From assembly GCA_943736015.1 (NCBI GenBank), contig OX031071.1, positions 40,178,619 to 40,242,618 on the forward strand: DNA of 64,000 bases, written 5' to 3'. This DNA is from Tridacna crocea (lineage: Eukaryota > Mollusca > Bivalvia > Cardiida > Cardiidae). A program made the position numbers and the translations under genes. Positions 20,818 to 30,361 of the stretch are shown here, piece after piece. The notes under the pieces were generated by a model that was given only the letters and a program-made list of their open reading frames with translations, searched no databases and had not been told where the DNA came from. How positions within the stretch are numbered: position 1 is the first letter of the stretch; each line of letters opens with the position of its first letter.

Positions 20818-21050
20818 TGCGTGGTAAAGTGCAGACCTCGTAGCCTCGAGGTCCCGGATTCAAACCTTGTTGTAAGTACTGGGTTTTTCGTGAAAGTGTC
20901 CTTGGGCAAGACATTTCAGATCTCCAATCTCGTACTGGTGAATTCCAGGATATACATGAATGAATACATAAGGTGTCGCAGTGATTTGGCTAAAATAATG
21001 TTGAAAGTGCCGTAAAACACCGTTGACTACTTTATTTGACGATGAACTAG
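20818..21050 (+). mobile_element. S2-type SINE, tRNA-like head preserved
   Basis: A box CGTGGTAAAGTGCAG and B box GGATTCAAACC are followed by TGTCCTTGGGCAAGACATTT and AAATAATGTTGAAAGTGCCG. The head looks tRNA-derived but is diverged. Confidence 0.6.
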
Positions 21051-21059
21051 TTATTACCC

Positions 21060-21250
21060 AAGTGATTGATTGATTGATTGAATAATTGAATAATTGACTG
21101 ATTGAATAATTGATTGATTGATTGAATAATTGATTAAATGATTGATTGATTGATTGATTGATTCAACATTAGTTCAGTTTTACCGTGGCAGCTAGTGCAC
21201 CTATCTATGCTTTCTTAAAGTTTCGTTTACCTTCTGACCACACCCAAGAT
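21060..21250 (-). mobile_element. S2-type SINE 3' part with (GATT)n tail
   Basis: GATT/GAATAATT runs at 21061-21165 are followed by CAACATTAGTTCAGTTTTAC and AGCTAGTGCACCTATCTATG, the complement of the S2 3' end. It lies tail-to-tail with the preceding copy. Confidence 0.55.
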
Positions 21251-21327
21251 TATCATTCAAAAGCATCAAATGGACTAAACTCTTGGTTTGATAAATTTTG
21301 AAGGAGATATCGTAAACGGGAATATTC

Positions 21328-21556
21328 TTAACTCTTTGCAACACGACAAAATTTTAGACTGGTTCAAATTGAAAGCATTTGCAGACGACAAAATGAAGGT
21401 GACTGAAAAATTGAAATTTGTTCTGGGAAGTGTAGAAAACACTGTGGGAAAAGGAGAAAATGCTGGTTACCAGCATTTTCTCCTTTTCCCACAGTGTTTT
21501 CAAAAGGCTTCTTTCTCAGGGGCGTCAAAAGTAGGGATTGTGTAGTAATGGGTTAA
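21328..21556 (+). mobile_element. PB-A MITE, complete
   Basis: TTAACTCTTTGCAACACG...GTAATGGGTTAA with a near-perfect hairpin (ACACTGTGGGAAAAGGAG / CTCCTTTTCCCACAGTGT). Both arms carry the same C change, so pairing is kept. Confidence 0.85.
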
Positions 21557-21611
21557 GAGGTGCAAAGAATATCAAGGATAAAAACCAAGTAATACAGGTG
21601 TACCTTAGATG

Positions 21612-21877
21612 GCAGTACACCATCCTCGGATACCCCGGGGTATCCCCATTTGCTACGCTACATCGACCCCCTGGGACAATTAATTGAATTTCCCTCGCTT
21701 TACCGCTGGCCGAATGCTGGCTTTTCATTGGTTCCATCATCATTTGGACTGTACGCTGTGACGTTTCGTATCGATTTTCGGCGGCTGATTCAAAGTTTTA
21801 TTAGTCAATTGTCCCAGGGGTCGACGTAGCGTAGCAAATAGGGAGACCCCTGGGTATCCGAGGATGGCATTACACGG
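21612..21877. mobile_element. TIR element with ~80-bp inverted ends
   Basis: The left arm has CCATCCTCGGATACCCCGGG, TTTGCTACGCTACATCGACC and CCTGGGACAATTAATT. The right arm is its complement (AATTGTCCCAGGGGTCGACG, GTATCCGAGGATGGCATTAC). About 110 bp of unique sequence lies between. It is non-coding; the superfamily is unknown. Confidence 0.8.
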
Positions 21878-21879
21878 TT

Positions 21880-22939
21880 GTCGGCTAAACTCATCTCAGT
21901 CCGCCATACGCCAAACTGAACTTTCTTAAACAAAGGTCTATATAGTTAGCCTGAAATTATAAGGAGCACTTAAATGCAACATCACAATCCTAATTCTTTA
22001 GATTTTATCAGTAAATCATGTTCAACTTGTGAAACAGTGATATAAATGATCAATATAAGCAAGTGGCATTGTCGGAAAAAACTGAAAAAATATGCCATTT
22101 TAGCCTATATTCCAAAATTCACAACATGCAAACCCAGGAAGCTAGCCTGAAAATGCCAAGCTGAATTGAAACTGGAAACAACACATAATCTTGGGATAAA
22201 ATCCAAAATAGCACATTACCATGCCGATTTTTCGCAATCTTTCGTTCCCTGACCCTACCCTTGTTTTCGCCGCTAAAAACAGCCGCTTGCTCCATGACCC
22301 CTAACTTTCGCATTTGGAGTCAAAACTATAGAACAAAGAAGGGAAGGTCATGACCCCCTGTTTCACATACAAATCAAATGCTTCTTTTCCTTTATCTTAC
22401 ACAATTCATGGGTGTAATAACTACTCCTCTTATTAAAATTGCGTTAAAAACCTACCTTACTCACTTATTTCTAATTTTGACCTGGCCAGTTCGAAGCAAA
22501 CTGTTTAGATGTACCTTATTCAAGATCAAATTAAGTGGTAGACTGGTTACCGCCCCTGATACTACTTCGTGTATGGGGACCGGGTACAGGCTAATCAATA
22601 CGGTTCAAATTCTGCCCGTATTAAGCGAGGTACATGTAACTGTGCAAGAAGTAACTTGGAGTAGCGTCTCTTGATTCGACATTTTTAGCGGATTTGCTAT
22701 AAATGCATGGAATCATTTCAACAAACAACAGCTGAATGTCTAAGATTTAATAGAAAAAATGTTATGACTATAAGAGTATTATTTGATTATTATGTTTACA
22801 ATATAACATTGTCAGGTTACTCGATATATGTATCGAGCCGTTTCATTGGCCGTATCAATAATCCAATCACAGGGCACGGTACGTTTAGCTTGTGCCTGTT
22901 GTAATACACGGTATCCAACGGTGGCCAGTTCAATTAAGT

Positions 22940-22940
<1 letters not shown>
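21880..22940. other. Non-coding or unrecognised, about 1 kb
   Basis: Short open frames at 22119-22313 (-), 22378-22674 (+) and 22707-22904 (+) show no known domain, splice pairing or repeat match within the window. This is one of the few stretches free of recognised repeats. Confidence 0.35.
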
Positions 22941-22942
<2 letters not shown>

Positions 22943-22970
<28 letters not shown>

Positions 22971-22971
22971 C
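22943..22971. repeat. (GA)n microsatellite
   Basis: About 14 AG dinucleotides. Confidence 0.95.
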
Positions 22972-23174
22972 TATCAAGGGAAGTAACTGTACTATGTCTC
23001 CTATTGGAACATTAGTTTTTGTGGTGAGCATTCAAGACCTTTATTAACAATATTCAAAGTGTTGTTACTGGATTTTTGCCAAATCTAGGATCCTGAAAAT
23101 TATGGCAATTTGCACGAATCTTTGTTTCATAAAGCTGCTCGTAAATGGATTACAATAGATCAAATAAAGGGGGC

Positions 23175-23579
23175 TTACGGTAAGACCTGTGTAATGCACT
23201 TCCGGTGAATATGGGGCAAAGATTCTAATTGGTTGATAAATATGGATAAATAAGGATTTATGCAGAAATAATATTTTTGCACATCTCTAACGGATCGGAA
23301 ATTCCGTTTATGTCTATCTTGAAATTAATTTTTGATACTTTTGTTAGTTTTCTGAAAAGGGAGGTAATTATTCATCTCTTTTTGAAATGAGAATATAGCG
23401 GTTTTAGATTTATGAATGATAATTCAAAGAAGAAAAAAAAAAAAAAAAAAATGGAAGAAAATGAATCAGTGAAAGTAGTTCAATTATACTCATTTTTAAT
23501 CATAGATAATTTTGCAGGATAATTATTCAGTGGAAAAAGCTGTTTTCCATTACACAGGTCTTACCTTAATACATTTGCA
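23175..23579 (-). mobile_element. M-family MITE (copy 3)
   Basis: GGTAAGACCTGTGTAATGCA ... TTACACAGGTCTTACCTTAA. The left TTAA has decayed to TTAC, and an A-run of about 19 bp expands the interior. Confidence 0.85.
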
Positions 23580-23584
23580 AAAAT

Positions 23585-23645
23585 CATCGACCCAGGTCAG
23601 CCTGCGCAATCCGCGCAGGCTGATCTGGGTCGATGCTTTTTGCTT
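23585..23645. repeat. Q-family hairpin (copy 2)
   Basis: Arms are CGACCCAGGTCAGCCTGCGC / GCGCAGGCTGATCTGGGTCG around AATCC. Confidence 0.75.
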
Positions 23646-23845
23646 TTGATAATTATTTCTGCATGCTTAAGGAACAGTGTGCCTCATGATTCAGTAAGTT
23701 ATCATATAGATCTATAAAAAATGTGATGGCTTGCTTGGTATTTTGTATTATTACTCGCATTTGATAAATGTGTCATTATCAATTTATATTTTTGTATATG
23801 TTTGGGATATTCGGTTTGAAATCACGTACCGTTACGAGATAATTT

Positions 23846-23985
23846 AAAGGCCAAGTAAAGGCCAAAATATCAAAGCATGTGTCATAATACATCTAAATTT
23901 AGATCAAATTTAAAGGCCCCGTAAAGGCCAAAATATCAAAGCAGGTGTCATAATACATCTTAATTTAAATCATACCATTTAAAAG
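23846..23985 (+). repeat. Two-unit direct repeat upstream of the GPCR
   Basis: AAAGGCCAAAATATCAAAGC and GTGTCATAATACATCT each occur twice about 64 bp apart. No function can be read from them. Confidence 0.7.
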
Positions 23986-23999
23986 TATGGAGAGTATTG

Positions 24000-24610
24000 T
24001 AGAGATGACAGTCTGTTATTGTGTGGTCTGGCCATATTGATAGTCACTGTCAGACAAAAAAATAATCTTAAATCAGGTAAAAAGTAAATAGAGGACAGAG
24101 CTACGTGGTAGGTTTTAACATAGTTTAAAAATTGATTTCTCTGTCATCGACCAACAACTGGATCAACAATACAACATCAGGTGGTTTTCTTAGCAATAAT
24201 TTCTATACTTTTTAAATGGGTATGACATAAATTGAAATACATTTAAACACCGCTTTGTTAACATTTTGCCTTAATTGTTACTTTAAAAAACAACACAATA
24301 ATATTTATAAGTATATGTACGTTTATTTGTTTCGATTAACCTACAGAATACGGTTGAAGCTATTACTACCGAAAAAAATCGTCAAAAAATCTTAAAAAAT
24401 AAAAGAATGACGCCAATAATTGTCTCGAAATTTTTCGAACACCTCTCGTACTATCTCATAACGGGTCTAGGTTTTAAACCAGTATTCCCTAAAACAGGCA
24501 ATAATATAAATTGTTAATGAACAGTTTATCATGGTAGATATATACTGACCAAATAACGGTTTATCATGGTAGATTTATACTGAGATGTATTTAGCGACTC
24601 TTTACCGATC
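24000..24610. other. 5' flank of the GPCR, no recognised feature
   Basis: AT-rich, with a short repeat of AACAGTTTATCATGGTAGAT / AACGGTTTATCATGGTAGAT at 24519-24576. No clear TATA box or initiator was assigned. Confidence 0.3.
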
Positions 24611-24613
24611 ATG

Positions 24614-24692
24614 TCGTCAGTTTACTTCAAAAATCTCGTAACTACAGCTTCTTAGAAGCTGTAGTTACGAGATTTTTGAAGTAAACCGACGA
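24614..24692. repeat. ~79-bp hairpin just upstream of the GPCR start
   Basis: CGTCAGTTTACTTCAAAAAT-CTCGTAACTACAGCTTCT pairs with AGAAGCTGTAGTTACGAG-ATTTTTGAAGTAAACCGACG around a single T/A. The arms are about 38 bp with one mismatch. It ends 75 bp before the ATG, so it is likely promoter or 5' UTR. No other full copy is seen in the window. Confidence 0.85.
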
Positions 24693-24767
24693 TATCTCAA
24701 ATGTATTTTACAGGCTGTCTATACTGAATAAAAGATCTCGTTGACGTCAGTGACAGAGTACCCTGCA

Positions 24768-26036
24768 ATGGCCTTTAGCTTGCACTCAATCAATCTCACA
24801 AACTTCGATGGAGACAATTCAACAAATTTCAACGGGTCGTTAGCCAATGTAACTAATAGCGGATTTGGAATTACAATACATATATCGTGGCCTTTATACA
24901 TGACACGGCTTGTTGTACAGAGCTATCTTGTTCCGGTTGTGGTCACGTGTGGAATTGTGGGTAATCTGTTTAATATTATAGTATTGGTGAATCCCAAAAT
25001 GCGAACATCCACTAACATCTATCTTATGGCTTTGGCGATATGTGATTCAATGTATTTACTTTTCTGTCTGACTTTGTCATTCGCCCATTGTACAAACAAC
25101 GAGGACCAATCAGCTTTCGCGTATTATTACATCCCGTATGGTCGGGTATTTTCGGATCTCTTCGGAAATACAGCCGTTTGGTTAACAGTGTGTTTTACTT
25201 TAGAGCGATTTATTGCTGTTCGCTTACCAATGCGTGGAAAGGCTTGGTGCACTGTACGGAAGGCAAAGATTGCCACCTGTTCTACGTTTATCTTGTGTTT
25301 TATAAATACTTTTCCTGAGATATTCGAGATGAAAATTGAAACAAGTAGAAACAATGTGAATCAAGTGATGTATATATGTGAATATACAGAGTTCGCCAAG
25401 ACAGATAGCTATCAGATCGGTTATTATTGGTGGTATGCAAATATCTTCACGTTCACACCTCTACTTCTGCTTTCAGTATTCAACAGTCTTCTCATTAGGT
25501 CAGTTTGGAAGGCCAGCAAAAACCGACAAATGTTGTCCAATACCAGAGTGATTGGCGAGACTTCGAAGCAAAACTCAGAACAGCAACGAGTGACGACCAT
25601 GTTGATATCGGTCGTATTGATCTTTATACTATGTCAAACACCGCAAGCTGTGTTATTAGTGTACCGGTCATATCTCAATGCAAACAATCTACCCCACCCG
25701 ATTGACCTTCTGAAGATTGGGGGCAATATATGCAACCTTTTGGTACAAATTAACGCGTCCTGTAATTTTCTGCTTTATTCCTACTTTAGCAGTAAATTTC
25801 GAAGAACTTTCAAAACCGTCCTATGCCGCTATAAAGGCAGGTCGAGATTCCGAGGCGCCAAAGCGACATCGTCCATGAGTCACAACACCTGCCAGAAATC
25901 TTCTTCGACAACCGGAACAACGATGACGTCATCTTCTACGTCATCATCCTACAGGTCAAAGGTCAACAAGGACATTGTAGTAAAACAACATCCGGGTGGT
26001 TTGACTGTAAAATCCTGTGAGACGGAATTAAAATGA
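24768..26036 (+). CDS. Class A GPCR, FMRFamide-receptor-like
   Basis: A 422-residue seven-helix receptor at the plasma membrane, encoded by one exon. The N-terminus has four N-glycosylation sequons (N9, N17, N22, N27). Helix 1 (about 51-74) carries GN at 65-66. Helix 2 has LALAICD-type sequence with D93. Helix 3 ends in ERF at 146-148 (DRY position). C204 lies in loop 2. Helix 6 (274-299) has CQTP in place of CWxP. Helix 7 (315-339) ends NFLLY at 333-337 in place of NPxxY, followed by SSKFRRTF of helix 8 and C353, a possible palmitoylation site. A Ser/Thr-rich tail lies at 367-395. The pattern NLLVQINASCNFLLY resembles insect and lophotrochozoan FMRFamide-type neuropeptide receptors (family knowledge), so a peptide ligand and G-protein coupling are inferred; the ligand is unknown. 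The start is chosen at 24768 because an in-frame TAA lies at 24729-24731 and this is the first ATG after it, with G at -3 and +4. Confidence 0.92.
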   Translation: MAFSLHSINLTNFDGDNSTNFNGSLANVTNSGFGITIHISWPLYMTRLVVQSYLVPVVVTCGIVGNLFNIIVLVNPKMRTSTNIYLMALAICDSMYLLFCLTLSFAHCTNNEDQSAFAYYYIPYGRVFSDLFGNTAVWLTVCFTLERFIAVRLPMRGKAWCTVRKAKIATCSTFILCFINTFPEIFEMKIETSRNNVNQVMYICEYTEFAKTDSYQIGYYWWYANIFTFTPLLLLSVFNSLLIRSVWKASKNRQMLSNTRVIGETSKQNSEQQRVTTMLISVVLIFILCQTPQAVLLVYRSYLNANNLPHPIDLLKIGGNICNLLVQINASCNFLLYSYFSSKFRRTFKTVLCRYKGRSRFRGAKATSSMSHNTCQKSSSTTGTTMTSSSTSSSYRSKVNKDIVVKQHPGGLTVKSCETELK

Positions 26037-26072
26037 AGCTTTCAAATCTTTGCTTGTTTGTATTGTCGACAG

Positions 26073-26460
26073 TTTAACGCCATTTCAACAGCTTATAAAT
26101 GTCACGGCGATGAGTGCACAAACGTATATGTTTGCTGGGTTCCTCATACCAAGGACTGTATTTACTAGCTAATTTCAAGAATATTCTTCGTTTAATCCAA
26201 AGAACTTTTCTAGATTTGAAAGTAACACGACTTCTGATTGGCAAAACCAAATCAGAAGTTACAGTGTTACCTTTCAAGTAATCTTGGGCAAGAATTTTCT
26301 TTAGAATGGTTGGTTGATACGGATTCAGTAGGCTAGTGAAACAGCTTCTTTTCAAGTTACTGGCTACTTTTCCCATATGAATCAGCTCTAGATGAGAAGC
26401 GAAAAATAGCCGAGAAGAAAGCGTGCCTCAACCAGGTATCCTGCGAACCCTCAAGGACCA
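26073..26460 (-). mobile_element. S2-type SINE split by a V element
   Basis: TTTAACGCCATTTCAACAGC and GCGATGAGTGCACAAACG match the S2 3' part. V is inserted at 26147-26330, and the body resumes with TCAAGTTACTGGCTACTTTT and CATATGAATCAGC. It starts 37 bp after the GPCR stop codon. Confidence 0.5.
26147..26330. mobile_element. V-family MITE (copy 3), nested
   Basis: GACTGTATTTACTAGCTAAT and GAATGGTTGGTTGATACGGA are degenerate ends. The inner stem ACGACTTCTGATTGGC / ACCAAATCAGAAGTTACAGT is retained. Confidence 0.65.
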
Positions 26461-26716
26461 GGTCACGAATCAGATACGCTAAACACTGACAGACCCGGTC
26501 GGATCGCGTCGAGGAATTGTAAATATGTCACCGTAGACCCATCGAGCCTGCTTCTATAAAAATCAAAGTACTGAAAGTACTGTTGGAAGGCGAGTTTAGA
26601 ATATAGGCATAACATATTGCAATACATTTTCCTGTACTTAAATCGCCTCTCCTGATACAGCAAAGTCTATAGAGTTGTGCAATGTTCCTGTGCAATGAAG
26701 ACCAGTTTACCATCCT

Positions 26717-27894
26717 CACGGGTAGGAAACTTCATATTCAGAGCCAATGGCTCCGACGAGAAAATGTTGTGTTGGTCTTCCGTTTCTGAAGATGTCGGCT
26801 GAAAAACAATCCCAAAACAGGTAGGCATGTCAATATTTGTTGTTATGTGTTCTTATGTCTTTGAAATTCAAAAAAAGGAGAATGTCATTCGATGCTCTGG
26901 TCTTTCAACGTGTTTTCTGCACCATGGAAAGTTGGAATAGGTGTACTATGTTGTCTGAATCATTTGTGGCGTGGATGGACCGTAGCCAAAATAATACGTC
27001 TCGGAGATAAATTCAGTCTGTTATTACCATTTAATTGGCAAGTAAGAGAGAGTCTTACTGTCCCGAAGCCGTGAACTAATGTCCTGAAATGTTACATTCA
27101 CTACTGGTCAAAAATTGAAAAGAAAAGCACAAGAATTGATAAAAATAAAGAAGGGCTCTGAAGATGTGGGCCGGCTCTGACTATGTTACTCGGCACTGAT
27201 TCAAGAGGGCTCCCTTTCAAAATTTTAGTTTTCTGTAAATAATTAGTCAGGACGTAAATTATGGTTTTCCATTAATATCTTTCTGTCCAAAATTTAGTTC
27301 ATTTGTTGGATGGAACATGATTGCATGTATGAAAATACAAAGGACTAGTATTGTCACGTTAGAAAAATGCTTTTTAACATTAGTCTATCTAAATTTTGAA
27401 AAAACTTCTGCATAGCTTTTGATTAGACCGAATGGTCCATATATAAAATTTTTCGTGCTATTGTCGCAAATGCAGCCCACACATAAGCACAAATAATGAA
27501 AAATATTTTCTTTTAGAAGTACGAGAATGATAAACACAGCACGTGTTTGAATGGTCTAGATGCATGAATTTGCATTATGCAGTTTATGAATCATTATTCA
27601 GTCATTAACATAATTCTTTACATATAATTGAAACTTTGGGAACAAAATCATTATTTTGCGAAACAATTTAAAAAGGTCACCTGTAAAAGTCATTTCGAAA
27701 TCTGTCACCACCCCTTCTATCATCACCACATCAATGATTTTGATGAATCAGAATTCTGCAAATAAACTTTGGATAGATCACCCAACAACAATTTCTTACA
27801 GAAGAGCACATGCTCGAAAGTGACTGAAAGTCCAACGAGAGAACCACATGCAACAATAAGATTTTGTTTTTCGACGGATTAAAAATTTCCAAAA
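26717..27894 (+). repeat. Left long terminal inverted repeat
   Basis: It matches the complement of 29164-30357 nearly base for base, with small indels. The inner edge is at GGATTAAAAATTTCCAAAA. Confidence 0.9.
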
Positions 27895-27899
27895 GGCTG

Positions 27900-29163
27900 A
27901 TTTGGACCAAACTTGGCTGGAATGTTTCTTGGGAGGACCTCTTTGAAAATTGCTCACAGACTTTGATTCCATCAAAAACCCTAGTTGCCAGGAAATTCTT
28001 TCAAAATCTTCACCTCTGAAACTGCTCGTCAGATTTTGAAATCATTTCACAGAGATGTTCCTCGGGTGACCCTTTTCAAAAATTGTAGGCGAAATTGTAA
28101 CCCCGTAAGAAACATGGCTCTGGTGAATGAGGGCTACTTGCACTGGACGGAAATGAAGAAATTCTTGAAAATTCTTCTTGAAACCTCTGGTCAGATTTAA
28201 AATAATTTCACAGAAATGTTCCTTGGGTTACCCTTTTCCAAAGTTGTTCGCGAAATTTTGATGTCAAAAGACCTGGCTCTGTTGAATGCCAATGAATTGG
28301 GGCTACTTGCACTATACAGAAATGAAAAAAAAAATCTAAAAAAATCTTCTTTATTTTGATCCATCAATAAACACTGCTCTGATTAATTGGGGCTACTTGC
28401 ACTATGGCCATGAATAAATTCTTAAAAATTCTTTTTCTCAGAAACCGATGGTCAGATTTTGGAATCATGTCACAGAGATGTTCCTTGGGTGACCTTTTTC
28501 AAAAATTGTTCGCGAATTTTGATCCGTCAATAAATATAGCTCTGGTGAATGGGGGCTACTTGCACTATACGGAAAATTCTTCTTCGCTGAAACGGCTGGT
28601 CAGGTTTTGAAATAATTTCAGAGAGATGTTCCTTTGGTAACCCTTTTCAGAAACTGTTCACGAAAATTGATCTGTCTAGAAACATGGCCCTGATTGGGGT
28701 GGGGGGTGGCCACTTGCACTATACGGCCATGAAGAAATTATTAAAAATTCTTCTCTGGAACGGCTTGTCAGATTTTGAAATACTTTCACAGAAATGTTCC
28801 TTGGGTGACCCTTTTCGCAAAGTGTTCGAGAAATTTTGATCCATCAAGAAACATGGCTCTAATGGCTGTGGGCTATTTACACTGTACATGTATGTACATG
28901 AAGAAATTTCAAAAAAATCTTCTCTGGAATGGCTGGTCAGACTTTGAAATAATTTCACAGATATGTTCCTTGGGTGACCCTTTTCGCAAAGTGTTCGAGA
29001 AATTTTGATCCATCAAGAAACATGGCTCTGATGGCTGTGGGCTATTAACGCTGTACATGTATGTACATGAAGAAATTAAAAAAAAAAAATCTTCTCTGGA
29101 ATGGCTGGTCAGACTTTGAAATAATCTCACAGATATGTCTAGGGTCACCCTTTTCAAAAATCA
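27900..29163 (+). repeat. ~160-bp internal tandem array of the foldback element
   Basis: GGGCTACTTGCACTATACGG or a variant recurs near 28129, 28298, 28391, 28549, 28709, 28870 and 29037. Between these come TGTTCCTTGGGTGACCCTTT and AATTTTGATCCATCAAGAAA. Spacing is mostly 158-169 bp with one 93-bp deleted unit. Frames through it are not conserved. Confidence 0.85.
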
Positions 29164-30357
29164 TTTTGGAAATTTTTAATCCGTCGAAAAACAACACCTT
29201 ATTGTTGGCACCTGCATGTGGTTCTCTCGTTGGACTCATGATTTTAGTCACTTTCGAGCATGTGCTCTTCTGCAAGAAATTTTTGTTGGGTGATCTATCC
29301 AAAGTTTATTTGCAGAATTCTGATTCATCAAAATCATTGATGTGGTGATGATAGTAGGGGTGGTGACAGATTTCGAAATGACTTTTACAGGTGACTTTTT
29401 AAATTGTTCCGCAAAATAATGATTTTGTTTCCAAAGTTTCAATTATATGTAAAGAATTATGTTGATGACTGAATAATGATTCATAAACTGCATAATGCAA
29501 ATTCATGCATCTAGACTATTCAAACACGTGCTGTGTTTATCATTCTCGTACTTCTAAAAGAAAATATTTTTCATTATTTGTGCTTATACATGTGTGGGCT
29601 GCATTTGCGACAAAAGCACGAACATTTTTTATATGGACCATTCGGTCTAATCAAAAGCTATGCAGAAGTGTTTTCAAAATTTAGATAGACTAATGTTAAA
29701 CAGCATTTTTCTAACGTGACAATACCAGTCCTTTGTATTTTCATACATGCAATCATGTTCCATCCAACAAATGAACTAAATTTTGGATAGACAGATATTA
29801 ATGGAAAACCAAAATTTACGTCCTGACTAATTATTTACAGAAAACTAAAATTTTGAAAGGGAGCCCTCTTGAATCAGTGCCGAGTAACATAGTCAGAGCC
29901 GGCCCACATCTTCAGAGCCCTTCTTTATTTTCATCAATTCTTGTGCTTTTCTTTTCAATTTTTGACCAGTAGTGAATGTAACATTTCAGGACATTAGTTC
30001 ACGGCTTCGGGACAGTAAGACTCTCTCTTACTTGCCAATTAAATGGTAATAACAGACTGAATTTATCTCCGAGACGTATTATTTTGGCTACGGTCCATCC
30101 ACGCCACAAATGATTCAGACAACATAGTACACCTATTCCAACTTTCCATAGTGCAGAAAACACGTTGAAAGACCAGAGCATCGAATGACATTCTCCTTTT
30201 TTTTGAATTTCAAAGACATAAGAACACATAATTACAAATATTGACATGCCTACCTGTTTTGGGAATTTTTTTCAGCCGACATCTTCAGAAACGGAAGACC
30301 AACACAATATTTTATCGTCTGAGCCATTGGCTCTGAATATGAAGTTTCCTACCCGTG
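29164..30357 (-). repeat. Right long terminal inverted repeat
   Basis: Complement of the left arm. Differences include a 4-base ATCA-type insertion near 29240 and single substitutions, consistent with an old or partly homogenised pair. Confidence 0.9.
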
Positions 30358-30361
30358 TCCT

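Larger units (their letters stand above)
26717..30357. mobile_element. 3.6-kb foldback-type element with 1.2-kb inverted arms
   Basis: It starts CACGGGTAGGAAACTTCATA and ends with the complement TATGAAGTTTCCTACCCGTG. TCCT flanks both sides (26713-26716 and 30358-30361), a possible 4-bp target duplication. The arms (26717-27894 and 29164-30357) enclose a ~160-bp tandem array. There is no transposase frame. CAC termini with a 4-bp duplication suggest Chapaev/CACTA relatives (family knowledge; tentative). Short ORFs at 26892-27074 (+) and 29999-30247 (-) are mirror images within the arms. Confidence 0.85.

Noticed and set aside
24741..24767. GPCR start nine codons further upstream
   Set aside because: That start would be TTG. 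The first ATG after the in-frame TAA at 24729-24731 is 24768, in good context, as expected for an animal gene.
26892..30247. Matching short ORFs at 26892-27074 (+) and 29999-30247 (-)
   Set aside because: They are the same sequence in the two inverted arms of the foldback element. No domain, and a frame-shifting indel lies between the arms.
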